In this document: one piece after another, positions 44,498-54,914 of the stretch
How positions within the stretch are numbered: the stretch's first letter is position 1
Layout: each line of letters begins with the position of its first letter
NCBI RefSeq assembly: GCF_037975235.1
Contig: NZ_CP150241.1
Location: 3,968,001 to 4,032,000, forward strand
Reading direction: 5' to 3'
Origin: Paenibacillus sp. FSL R5-0341
GTDB lineage: Bacteria > Bacillota > Bacilli > Paenibacillales > Paenibacillaceae
DNA: 64,000 nt
Translations under genes and position numbers: made by a program
Notes under the pieces: generated by a model
Seen by the model: the letters and a program-made list of their open reading frames with translations, nothing else
What the model was told of the DNA's origin: nothing
The model's database searches: none

Positions 44498-44846
44498 ACC
44501 TCATCCACCATTCTTTTTGTCTTTTGAACATCCGACCTGATTCTCTGCAGCGTAACATCAATGACGCTATGTAACCTTCCATAATCTACTAATCAGTTTA
44601 TCAGATATTTCCCCTTCATCCGGTTACAACGTTGTCATATTCAGTCGGAAATAAGATGAAAAAAGAAGATCACATTCAAGCAAAAGATCACTTCTCACCA
44701 TGAATGTATATCGATATCGTTTCAAGGATGTCATATATTGACGATATTCCCTCTATTAATGTAACTTTAAAGTATACATATATTGGCACAGGAATCTGCA
44801 AAAAAGAGATATATTAGATAAAAAAATACGGCTAGGAGGGAAATGA
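44498..44846. other. Divergent promoter region, amidase and orphan gene
   Basis: Between the amidase start and the WGR-like gene. Contains a twice-repeated AGATCAC and AT-rich runs but no clear binding site or gene. Confidence 0.4.
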
Positions 44847-45416
44847 ATGCTCACCCTATATAGGAAAGAAACAGATGGCAAGATACTTTATGCGGAATAC
44901 TGGATTGAAGAAGGACAGGTTGTGGAACATCTCGGTACAGTTGGAACGTATGGCAAAACAACCAGAACAGACTGGCCTGGTTCGTATCGTGATGAGGCTG
45001 AATACAAAAGTGATTTTCTAACGCGCTTCATAGATCAGGGTTATGAGGAAGCGTCCAATCAGTACGGTTACGTATTGCTTATCCAATATCCCATGAAGAG
45101 TATGTCAGGAAGTAAACGTGATCTGTGGCTCAAGGATAAGGCTAGTGAGGCACTGATCAGTGAGTTGGGCTGGAAAGGGCTGGGCGTTGTCGATGGGCAC
45201 GATATGGGCAAGACAGCAAATCCAGTCACGGCGTTCGCATTGAACATATACTGCTATGTTGTGGATGAAAAACTCGGAATTCAAGCCATTAAGCATGTGC
45301 TTAAAGAAATGCGACTGGACTACACACGGATCAAAATTGCATCCAGAGAACTGGAGAATGACGGGGAGTACCTGTTGAAGTATTCGGCCAAGAAGGATCA
45401 GGAGTTCTACGTATAG
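44847..45416 (+). CDS. Orphan protein with WGR-like N terminus
   Basis: 189 aa with AGGAGGGAAATGA before the ATG. The opening (LYRKETDGKILYAEYWIEEGQVVEHLGTVGTYGKTT in outline) has the pattern of WGR domains: a short beta hairpin with W and G then a positive tip. The rest (about 60-189) has alternating charged and hydrophobic segments (LLIQYPMKSM, GLGVVDGHDM, IYCYVVDEKLGIQAIKHV) and no recognised family. No signal peptide or membrane segment. Monocistronic with a strong terminator. Function unknown. Confidence 0.6.
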   Translation: MLTLYRKETDGKILYAEYWIEEGQVVEHLGTVGTYGKTTRTDWPGSYRDEAEYKSDFLTRFIDQGYEEASNQYGYVLLIQYPMKSMSGSKRDLWLKDKASEALISELGWKGLGVVDGHDMGKTANPVTAFALNIYCYVVDEKLGIQAIKHVLKEMRLDYTRIKIASRELENDGEYLLKYSAKKDQEFYV

Positions 45417-45452
45417 ATGACTCATTAATATAAAATTAGCTTCTGAAATGAC

Positions 45453-45510
45453 AAAAAGCTTCTGCTTCACCCGTAGGAACAAGATTCCTTTGGGGAGGCA
45501 GAAGCTTTTT
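45453..45510. terminator. Bidirectional terminator between the WGR-like gene and leuD
   Basis: Arms AAAAAGCTTCTGC and GCAGAAGCTTTTT enclose further GGAAC/ATTCC-type pairing; A and T runs on both sides. Confidence 0.9.
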
Positions 45511-45531
45511 ACTTGTCTGACACTTTAACGA

Positions 45532-46134
45532 TTAACCGAACAGTTTTGCCGCGTGGCGCTGTTCATACGCAGCGATCTCATCATCATGTTGAAGTGTGAG
45601 ACCGATATCGTCCAGTCCTTGCAACAGGAATTGACGACGATGCTCATCCAGATCAAAATCGATATGCAGTCCGTATGCATCAGTAATCGTTTTGTTTTCC
45701 AGATTCACATTCATCTCATAGCCTTCATGTGTAGCTGTACGTTGGAACAAGTCTTCAACTTGCTCTTCTGACAGCTTGATTGGCAAGATTCCGTTCTTAA
45801 AGCAGTTATTATAGAAGATATCCGCATAAGACGGAGCGATAACACAACGGAATCCATAGTCCATAATCGCCCATGGCGCATGCTCACGGGAAGACCCACA
45901 GCCAAAGTTGGCACGAGAGATCAGGATGGATGCCCCTTCATAACGAGGTTTGTTCATTTCGAAGGAAGCATTGTTGTTGCCCTCTTCATCAAAACGCCAT
46001 TCATAGAACAAAAATTGTCCAAATCCGGTACGCTCAATCCGTTTAAGAAACTGTTTCGGAATGATTGCATCTGTATCTACATTGACCCGGTCTACCGGTG
46101 CAACGATGCCTTGTAATGTTTTGAATTCTTCCAT
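45532..46134 (-). CDS. leuD: 3-isopropylmalate dehydratase small subunit
   Basis: 200 aa, a standard LeuD swivel domain: VNVDTDAIIPKQFLKRI, GCGSSREHAPWAI and FYNNCFKNGILPI are its hallmarks. With LeuC it isomerises 2- to 3-isopropylmalate in leucine synthesis. It lies 31 bases after leuC in the same operon. AAGGGAG precedes the ATG at about 10 bases. Confidence 0.95.
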   Translation of the reverse strand: MEEFKTLQGIVAPVDRVNVDTDAIIPKQFLKRIERTGFGQFLFYEWRFDEEGNNNASFEMNKPRYEGASILISRANFGCGSSREHAPWAIMDYGFRCVIAPSYADIFYNNCFKNGILPIKLSEEQVEDLFQRTATHEGYEMNVNLENKTITDAYGLHIDFDLDEHRRQFLLQGLDDIGLTLQHDDEIAAYEQRHAAKLFG

Positions 46135-46165
46135 ATTAAACGTTCTCCCTTCTGTCTGTTATTGA

Positions 46166-47587
<1,422 letters not shown>

Positions 47588-47717
47588 CATTTTCACCTCA
47601 TCATAAGTTCGGTCCTTGGAAGAGCCTCGTGTTTTCCTCTAAAAAGTGAAGCTCTTGAATGACATAAATATATCACCCTGTCCTTCATTGTTCCAAGATA
47701 TAATATCTATAGATGTA

Positions 47718-47732
47718 ATAGGTTTAACCTAT
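47718..47732 (-). promoter_or_regulatory. Palindrome in the leuC promoter region
   Basis: ATAGGTT-T-AACCTAT is a perfect 7-1-7 dyad. On the minus strand TTAAAC overlaps it and TATTAT follows 16 bases later, so it covers the candidate -35 box of leuCD and could be its operator. Confidence 0.5.
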
Positions 47733-47779
47733 AATGAGGGAAAGACAAATAAACCACTGCTCATAGCAGAGGTTTCAAT

Positions 47780-47799
47780 TGATAACAATTATCATTATC
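47780..47799. promoter_or_regulatory. Fur-like box between leuC and the bgl operon
   Basis: From 47781 to 47799 the sequence matches the 19-bp Fur consensus at 17 positions. It overlaps a plus-strand promoter candidate (TTGATA at 47779, TATAAG at 47801, 16-base spacing). No protein gene starts nearby on the plus strand. Confidence 0.55.
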
Positions 47800-47812
47800 A
47801 TATAAGTCTTAT

Positions 47813-47900
47813 ACTACGTTCCCGCCTCTTTGCTGTCAATGCTTTTTATCTAGAACACGAAAAAAACAGCCCTGAATCCAGAGCTGCTTTCCTGCTTTCT
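47813..47900 (+). ncRNA. Candidate Fur-repressed small RNA
   Basis: The Fur-like box lies over a plus-strand promoter whose transcript would start near 47813. The first 30 bases include a C/U-rich run (TTCCCGCCTCTTTG) complementary to Shine-Dalgarno sequence, and the end is the hairpin CAGCCCTG..CAGAGCTG followed by CTTTCCTGCTTTCTT. About 85 nt long. The design recalls FsrA of B. subtilis, but the T-run is interrupted, and the same hairpin is a convincing terminator for the gene on the other strand. Speculative. Confidence 0.25.
47860..47886 (-). terminator. Terminator of the bgl operon
   Basis: On the minus strand CAGCTCTG-GATT-CAGGGCTG (one mismatch) is followed by TTTTTTT. Confidence 0.85.
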
Positions 47901-47927
47901 TATGACAGTGCTTGTCCTACTAGTGTA

Positions 47928-49403
<1,476 letters not shown>

Positions 49404-49430
49404 TTATCTCTTTGACTCTTTCATTCTTGC

Positions 49431-50270
49431 TTAATTACGACTCATGACTCGATTAATATGAATAATCAGATACATCATTTCCTCATTGGAGATCGTATGT
49501 TCAAACCGGGCTTCAATATATTCCTTGATTAGAAGTACGCAGGCTTCTTCCTTCGGGTATTTATTCGCAATCTGCTCAAAGAGCTCATGATCCTGCGTGT
49601 TTAATGTTTTATGCTCAAAAAGCCGTTGAATGAAGAACTGCAAATGGGTCAAAAAGCGTGAATAGTTGATGCTGTGTGTGTCCAGCTCCACTTGATAGTG
49701 AATTTTGATAATATTGAGTACATCCTTGACTGTATTGGTCATCATCATGACCTGATTCATATTGTCATCATTCTGCTGCGCATTAACGAGATGAAAGGCG
49801 ATATTCGCCGCTTCCTCTTCAGGCAGAGAGAGACCAAGCTGTTTTTGAATGAGAGACAGGCCATGCAACCCGATACTGAACTCCTGCGGATAGAACTTTT
49901 TCACTTCCCACAGCATTCGGTTCTGGATCGTCATATTGTCCTTGAATCGCTTCATGGCCATATACAAGTGATCCGTTAATGCGACATAGAGATGATCACT
50001 CAGATGGCGGGACAATGTGTGTTTGGCATAGGAGATGATTTCGTCAGCCAGAATCAGATATTCTTTTGGCGTTTCCTTCATCAAGGCAGTGAGATCTGAA
50101 GAGATCGTTTCATTTTCAAGGACATAGATCTTCTCGATCTCATCCTCACTCACGACATCTCCCGGTTTGCTCCTGTAGCCGATGCCCTTTCCCATCACAA
50201 TAATTTCCTTGTCATCCTCACCACGTCTGGCGAGAACAATGCTCGAATTCAGTATTTTTACGACTTCCAT
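49431..50270 (-). CDS. licT: BglG/LicT-family transcription antiterminator
   Basis: 279 aa from the ATG at 50270 (MEVVKILNSS). N-terminal RNA-binding CAT domain (1-57; VLARRGEDDKEIIVMGKGIGYRSKPGD), then two PRD domains with regulatory His residues (HLSDHLYVALTDHL in PRD1 and FLTHLQFFIQRLFEH in PRD2). It binds the RAT sequence upstream of bglP and stops the terminator from forming when a beta-glucoside is available; PTS phosphorylation controls it. Lies between bglP and the phospho-glucosidase gene. Confidence 0.93.
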   Translation of the reverse strand: MEVVKILNSSIVLARRGEDDKEIIVMGKGIGYRSKPGDVVSEDEIEKIYVLENETISSDLTALMKETPKEYLILADEIISYAKHTLSRHLSDHLYVALTDHLYMAMKRFKDNMTIQNRMLWEVKKFYPQEFSIGLHGLSLIQKQLGLSLPEEEAANIAFHLVNAQQNDDNMNQVMMMTNTVKDVLNIIKIHYQVELDTHSINYSRFLTHLQFFIQRLFEHKTLNTQDHELFEQIANKYPKEEACVLLIKEYIEARFEHTISNEEMMYLIIHINRVMSRN

Positions 50271-50307
50271 ATCAGGCTGCCTGCCTTTCATTCATATTTC
50301 AGCGGGT

Positions 50308-52221
50308 TTATAACACCGTAATTAATGGTTTTCCCGGTCCTGTCATCGCCGCAGATTCATTACCCAATACCTCCAGATAATCTGAGGAATTCGTCACAAT
50401 GACAGGAGTTGTGGTGTCGTAACCTGCGGCTTGTATAGCTTCAAGATCAAATTCGATCAGGAGCTGACCATGGGAGATCTGTTCTCCCTCGTTCACTTTT
50501 ACATCAAAATGCTGGCCTTTCAGTTTCACCGTATCCAATCCGATATGAATCAGAAGTTCAACCCCTTCTACCGATCTCAAACCGATGGAATGTTTGGTTC
50601 GGAACACCGTCTCAACGGTACCATCAAATGGGGCAAACACCTTGCCAACACTTGGTTGAATGGCCATACCTTGTCCCATGGCTTCTTGTGAGAAGGCCTC
50701 GTCCTTCACCTCTCTTAATGGCAGAACTTTACCTTCCAATGGAGCAAAAACCACTTTTTTGGATTTCACGCCGGAATTTGAAGTTTGCGACTGAGAATCC
50801 ATGCGAACTGGAAGAGCCGGATCTGATGAGGGCTTACCAGCGCTAGCAGGCTCTGGGCCGGCCGCTGTATCCTGAAATCCGATCAGAAATACCCCTAAAA
50901 AGGCAATAACGGAAGAAATCGCAACCGTGATCAGCGCATATAAAATATTATTGGGATCATCGCTGACAAAGATCGGCAATGTGGCAAGACCAGGACCAAC
51001 AGCTGTGTATGCCTTCAGATTGACAATGCCCGCAAACATTCCCGCTGCTCCAGCCCCGATGATACAAGCCCAAAATGTCTTCTTCAGTCGTAGATGCACG
51101 CCGTAGATTGCTGGTTCAGTAATCCCGAACATACCGGAAATTCCGGCAGAAAGAGCGATCTGTTTCATTTTTGGGTCTTTCGATTTGAAAGCTACTGCCA
51201 GTGCGCCTCCTCCTTGTGCCATGTTGGCAGCAAGCATTGAGACGAGGAACAGCGTCTCATAACCGGGTGAAGCAATTGCTCCAAAGATCACAGGATAAAA
51301 CACTTTGTGCATCCCAAACATCACGATAAATGGCATTAACATCGACATAATAACGACCGTTACCCAGCCCACTTTATCCTGTATCCAGAAGACACCCTCT
51401 GACATTCCCGTACCGATATATGTGCCCAATGGACCAAGTGCAATCAGCGAAACCGGGGCAACAATCAGGATCACAATGAGCGGCTTCAAAAATATTTTTA
51501 CAGGTCCGGGTGATACTTTGTCAGCGAAGCGTTCGATATACGACATCAGCCAAACTGTCAAAATAATCGGGATGACGGAAGTTGCATAAGCAACATTCGG
51601 TACGTTCATACCAAGGAAATACACCGGTTCCTCTCCACCCAGAAGACCAATCATGTTCGGATGAAGCAAGACGCCTCCCAGTAATACAGCTATATATGGA
51701 TTAGCCTTGAACTTGTTTGCACTTGAGAAGGCAAGCAGCATGGGCAAGAAATAAAAGCCTGCATCCGCGATCGCGTTCAAAAATACGTAAGCCTGATCTT
51801 CCTTAGCCATAATCCCGAAAACGGTAGCCAGCAACAGCAGAGCTTTGAGCATCCCAGAAGCTGCGATAGCCGGAATAATCGGCTGGAAGATGCCTGCGAC
51901 GATATTGGCAAAGGCATTAAACAGACCCTTGGGGCTGTAATCCCGCTGAGGCTTAACCTCATCACCTGAAGTGTCCATGCTTACTAACGGAGCCAGTTCG
52001 TTATATACATAACTCACATCATTACCAATGATGACCTGATACTGCCCGCCACTATCCACGGCTCCTATGACTCCATCCAACCGTTTGATCTCTTCTGTAT
52101 TGGCAAGCTTTGAATTTTTAAGTGTAAAACGTAATCTCGTTGAACAATGAATTACTTGATTGATGTTATTATTTCCACCTACATGCTCCAAAATTTCCTG
52201 AGCCAGCTTTTTGGAATTCAT
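50308..52221 (-). CDS. bglP: Beta-glucoside-specific PTS permease EIIBCA
   Basis: 637 aa from the ATG at 52221 (MNSKKLAQEI), 7 bases after GGAGG. EIIB at about 1-85 with phospho-Cys in HCSTRLRF; EIIC at about 105-455 with about 10 TMs and the sugar-binding GITEPAIYGV; EIIA at about 505-637 with phospho-His in LLIHIGLDTV. Imports and phosphorylates aryl-beta-glucosides. Its transcript is controlled by the RAT/terminator in the leader and perhaps by CcpA. Confidence 0.95.
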   Translation of the reverse strand: MNSKKLAQEILEHVGGNNNINQVIHCSTRLRFTLKNSKLANTEEIKRLDGVIGAVDSGGQYQVIIGNDVSYVYNELAPLVSMDTSGDEVKPQRDYSPKGLFNAFANIVAGIFQPIIPAIAASGMLKALLLLATVFGIMAKEDQAYVFLNAIADAGFYFLPMLLAFSSANKFKANPYIAVLLGGVLLHPNMIGLLGGEEPVYFLGMNVPNVAYATSVIPIILTVWLMSYIERFADKVSPGPVKIFLKPLIVILIVAPVSLIALGPLGTYIGTGMSEGVFWIQDKVGWVTVVIMSMLMPFIVMFGMHKVFYPVIFGAIASPGYETLFLVSMLAANMAQGGGALAVAFKSKDPKMKQIALSAGISGMFGITEPAIYGVHLRLKKTFWACIIGAGAAGMFAGIVNLKAYTAVGPGLATLPIFVSDDPNNILYALITVAISSVIAFLGVFLIGFQDTAAGPEPASAGKPSSDPALPVRMDSQSQTSNSGVKSKKVVFAPLEGKVLPLREVKDEAFSQEAMGQGMAIQPSVGKVFAPFDGTVETVFRTKHSIGLRSVEGVELLIHIGLDTVKLKGQHFDVKVNEGEQISHGQLLIEFDLEAIQAAGYDTTTPVIVTNSSDYLEVLGNESAAMTGPGKPLITVL

Positions 52222-52254
52222 AACGACACCTCCGCCATTTCTTCTTGATGGGAA

Positions 52255-52311
52255 CAAAAAAAGACCTAAAAAGGGTAGGAAAAAGAAACTCTTCCCACCC
52301 AATCTAGGTCT
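52255..52311 (-). terminator. Conditional terminator in the bglP leader
   Basis: On the minus strand AGACCTA pairs with TAGGTCT across a G/C-rich stem (GGGTGGG/CCTACCC), followed by TTTTTTT, 30 bases before the bglP ribosome site. It overlaps the RAT site, as in other LicT-controlled leaders. Confidence 0.85.
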
Positions 52312-52333
52312 TGCCTGCCGAACAGTAACACGC
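52304..52333 (-). promoter_or_regulatory. RAT antiterminator site bound by LicT
   Basis: The minus strand reads GGCGTGTTACTG, then GGCAGGCAAGACCTAG: the TGTTACTG...GGCAGGCAAxACC pattern is the classic ribonucleic antiterminator. Its 3' arm is the 5' arm of the terminator. Confidence 0.9.
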
Positions 52334-52356
52334 CATCGTTGGATGAATGTTATTCA

Positions 52357-52477
52357 ATTATATAAACGAAAAAGAATATGAACATTTGAAATGTATTCGT
52401 ACTAAAGCTTGAAGCTGTCACATATGAAAACGTTGATTTTGTTTTACCCGGGTAAGTAGTTCTCTTAAGCGTTTTCA
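52357..52477 (-). promoter_or_regulatory. bglP promoter with cre-like sites
   Basis: TATAAT (minus strand, 52357-52362) is the likely -10. Two cre-like sequences lie upstream: TGAAAACGTTGATT (52425-52438) and, in reverse, TGAAAACGCTTAAG (52464-52477). Neither is perfect; CcpA control is likely but not certain. Confidence 0.5.
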
Positions 52478-52581
52478 AAATCAGTATAGCAACTCTTCTG
52501 ATACAGTGCAAGCGGTTAAGCGAAATTAATGATTTCTTCATCTGTAGTGATATAATGGTGGCATAACGAAAGGAATGACCA

Positions 52582-53508
52582 ATGACGATGGAATTCAGAC
52601 AACTTCAATATACGCTGCAAATTGCGGCCGAACGCAATTTCTCACGAGCAGCAGAGAAGCTGCATATTGCCCAACCTTCATTAAGCCAGCAATTATCCAA
52701 ATTGGAAAAGGAATTGGGTGTCCTACTATTTCAGCGTAATACCAGTACCGTGGAGTTAACCCATGCCGGTGTTACGTTTGTCGAGCAAGCCCAGAAGATC
52801 GTAGATGCCGTGGAGTTGTTGCGCCAGGAAATGTCAGACATCTCCCAGCTTCGCAAAGGTAAAGTTGTTGTGGGCAGCATGCCGATCACGGGCTCACACT
52901 TGCTCCCGCATGTGCTTCCAGCGTTCCAACAAGCTTACCCCGAGATTGAAGTCACTTTATTGGAAGACTCCGGGCTTACGCTTGAGAAATTGACTGCAAG
53001 CGGCAAAGCAGATCTTAGTCTGTTATCGCTTCCTTTGCAAGAGCCAAGTCTCTCCTACGTTGCCATTGGAGAAGAACGGATTGATCTGGCAGTTCCCCCG
53101 AATCATCCTTTGGCACTCAGGGCAGATCCGGAACATCCGCTTCCTGTGCGAATTGAAGAGCTTCGTGATGAACCCTTTGTTGTATTGAAAAAAGGACAGG
53201 GTTTCCGCAAACTTACATTTGACCTCTGTGAGCAGGCCGGTTTTGATCCCCAAGTTGTGTTCGAAAGCACCAATATTGAAACCGTTCAGTCGCTGGTCGC
53301 CACGGGTATGGGTATCACCCTGGTTCCACGCTTTATCGCCCGTGCCCCGCGCAGTGAATTCGTGCCTGTGTACGTTCCGCTTGCTGAGCCGACACCCAGC
53401 AGAACGCTTGTTGTGGCTTATCGTCAAGGCAGAGTACTGTCGAAGGCAGCCGAAGCATTCATCCATACGTTTCAACAAACCGTGGCCGAACTTTCTCAAG
53501 GAGACTAA
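52582..53508 (+). CDS. LysR-family transcription regulator
   Basis: 308 aa. N-terminal winged helix (MEFRQLQYTLQIAAERNFSRAAEKLHIAQPSLSQQLSKLE in outline) with the usual A-E-L-H and S-L-S-Q-Q; effector domain at about 90-300 (VVVGSMPITGSHLLPHVLPAF, VLKKGQGFRKLT). AAGGAAT precedes the ATG. It resembles CynR/BenM-type members most, but the inducer and target are unknown. It is divergent from bglP with 360 bp between, and a terminator follows it. Confidence 0.9.
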   Translation: MTMEFRQLQYTLQIAAERNFSRAAEKLHIAQPSLSQQLSKLEKELGVLLFQRNTSTVELTHAGVTFVEQAQKIVDAVELLRQEMSDISQLRKGKVVVGSMPITGSHLLPHVLPAFQQAYPEIEVTLLEDSGLTLEKLTASGKADLSLLSLPLQEPSLSYVAIGEERIDLAVPPNHPLALRADPEHPLPVRIEELRDEPFVVLKKGQGFRKLTFDLCEQAGFDPQVVFESTNIETVQSLVATGMGITLVPRFIARAPRSEFVPVYVPLAEPTPSRTLVVAYRQGRVLSKAAEAFIHTFQQTVAELSQGD

Positions 53509-53553
53509 TGAATTGCGCCTATTGATATGGAGACATATGATACTGAACCAAAA

Positions 53554-53585
53554 CAAAGGCTTGACCCTTATGGGCCAAGCCTTTG
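53554..53585 (+). terminator. Terminator of the LysR gene
   Basis: Arms CAAAGGCTTG and CAAGCCTTTG with a 12-base loop. T-run is weak. Confidence 0.7.
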
Positions 53586-53742
53586 TCATATACTCGTTTC
53601 CCGCATCCGCAAGATAGAGTTCTTACATTGCAATCACAGTATCTGGTTACAGTACAATGTTGCTTGTTAAGTCGTTTAGCTTCAATGCTAATTTATAATG
53701 TTAACGTAGAAACGTACATAAGAAAACTTCATGTTTGGCGGT

Positions 53743-53928
53743 TTATTTACGCAAATTACGATCGCTTGTCAGCCTGTTTTGCTGATTCATGACACGGCCT
53801 TCGTCCTGAACAGTTGAATCAGGGGGTGATAGCCCTCCTGCTCCATTCTCTAAGAATGCCCTTAAGTGATCTTCCCTTGTGTTATCCTGTTCCAGTCTCC
53901 TGAGCGTATCTTTCACATGGTTGTCCAT
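53743..53928 (-). CDS. Small 61-aa protein with a strong ribosome site
   Basis: Begins MDNHVKDTLRRLEQ, hydrophilic and charged, no membrane segment or Cys. AAGGAGG lies 10 bases before the ATG, an unusually strong site that argues for translation. No family recognised. It lies 91 bases after the mtnU stop with nothing clear between; it may be an independent short transcript. Confidence 0.5.
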   Translation of the reverse strand: MDNHVKDTLRRLEQDNTREDHLRAFLENGAGGLSPPDSTVQDEGRVMNQQNRLTSDRNLRK

Positions 53929-54019
53929 TGATTGATCATCCTCCTTGGTGACGGGATAGTTATCATTACCCGCCTCCTGGAAGAATAAACACTTTACTCA
54001 AGAATTTTATTCCACTTAT

Positions 54020-54841
54020 TTATTTTTCGCCAAAATAAACGCCAGGTCGACGGTCTTCAAACACGGGAATACGACCACGGACCTCATCTACCAGAGATGG
54101 ACGTATGATTCCGGTCACGATCTCTTCCCCTTCGCCACCTTCAGCCACAATCTCACCCCAAGGATCAATGATGAGGGAATGTCCGAAAAATTCGGTCTCT
54201 CCCCCTTTACCTACACGGTTACAGGCGATCACATACATCTGATTCTCAATCGCTCGTGCCGTAAGCAACGTACGCCAGTGGTGCAGACGAGGGTTCGGCC
54301 ATTCGGCCGGTACAATCAATGCCTTGGCACCGTTCAAAGCAAGTGTGCGGGCCAGTTCCGGAAACCGGATATCATAACAGATCGAAGCACCCGCTGTAAG
54401 ACCGTTCTGCAATTCAAAAATTTCTGGTTCCGCACCAGGCTGCAGATATTTCTCCTCGTCCATCAGACGGAACAAATGTAATTTATCGTATCGTGTTACC
54501 TGTTTTCCTTCACGATTATAAGCGTACATTGTATTGTATATTTGACCATCCCGTTTCTCGGCGATTGAACCGCCAACGATGGAAATTTGATGTTTTTGGG
54601 CAAAAGCAGACAGCCACTCCCGAGATTTCTGGCCTTCCGGGTCAGCGAGTTCATGAATTTGCGTCAAAGCGTAGCCCGTATTCCACATCTCAGGTAACAC
54701 AGCCAGCCCCAGATCCGGGTATTGTTCTACCGCACGCTCAAGTAACGTCTGCATATGTTTATGATTGGCCTCAGGGTCTCCGAGTTGAATATCGCCCTGA
54801 ATCAGGGCTACACGCATTTCTCCCTGTTGTTTTTCTGTCAT
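54020..54841 (-). CDS. mtnU: Carbon-nitrogen hydrolase, MtnU-like omega-amidase
   Basis: 273 aa from the ATG at 54841, 8 bases after GAGGAG. Nitrilase-superfamily triad: Glu51 in LPEMWNTGY, Lys120 in RYDKLHLF, Cys155 in SICYDIRFPEL. In B. subtilis the close relative MtnU (YkrU) belongs to the methionine-salvage set and hydrolyses 2-oxoglutaramate, the product of glutamine-dependent transamination. The mtnE aminotransferase is 3 kb away on the other side of the iron genes, which supports the assignment. Which omega-amide it uses is not visible. Confidence 0.8.
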   Translation of the reverse strand: MTEKQQGEMRVALIQGDIQLGDPEANHKHMQTLLERAVEQYPDLGLAVLPEMWNTGYALTQIHELADPEGQKSREWLSAFAQKHQISIVGGSIAEKRDGQIYNTMYAYNREGKQVTRYDKLHLFRLMDEEKYLQPGAEPEIFELQNGLTAGASICYDIRFPELARTLALNGAKALIVPAEWPNPRLHHWRTLLTARAIENQMYVIACNRVGKGGETEFFGHSLIIDPWGEIVAEGGEGEEIVTGIIRPSLVDEVRGRIPVFEDRRPGVYFGEK

Positions 54842-54914
54842 GACAAGCACTCCTCTGAACCGTAATACCTGCTATCATAGCTTGATCCTCCTGAGGACTG
54901 CAAGCCTGTTTTCG

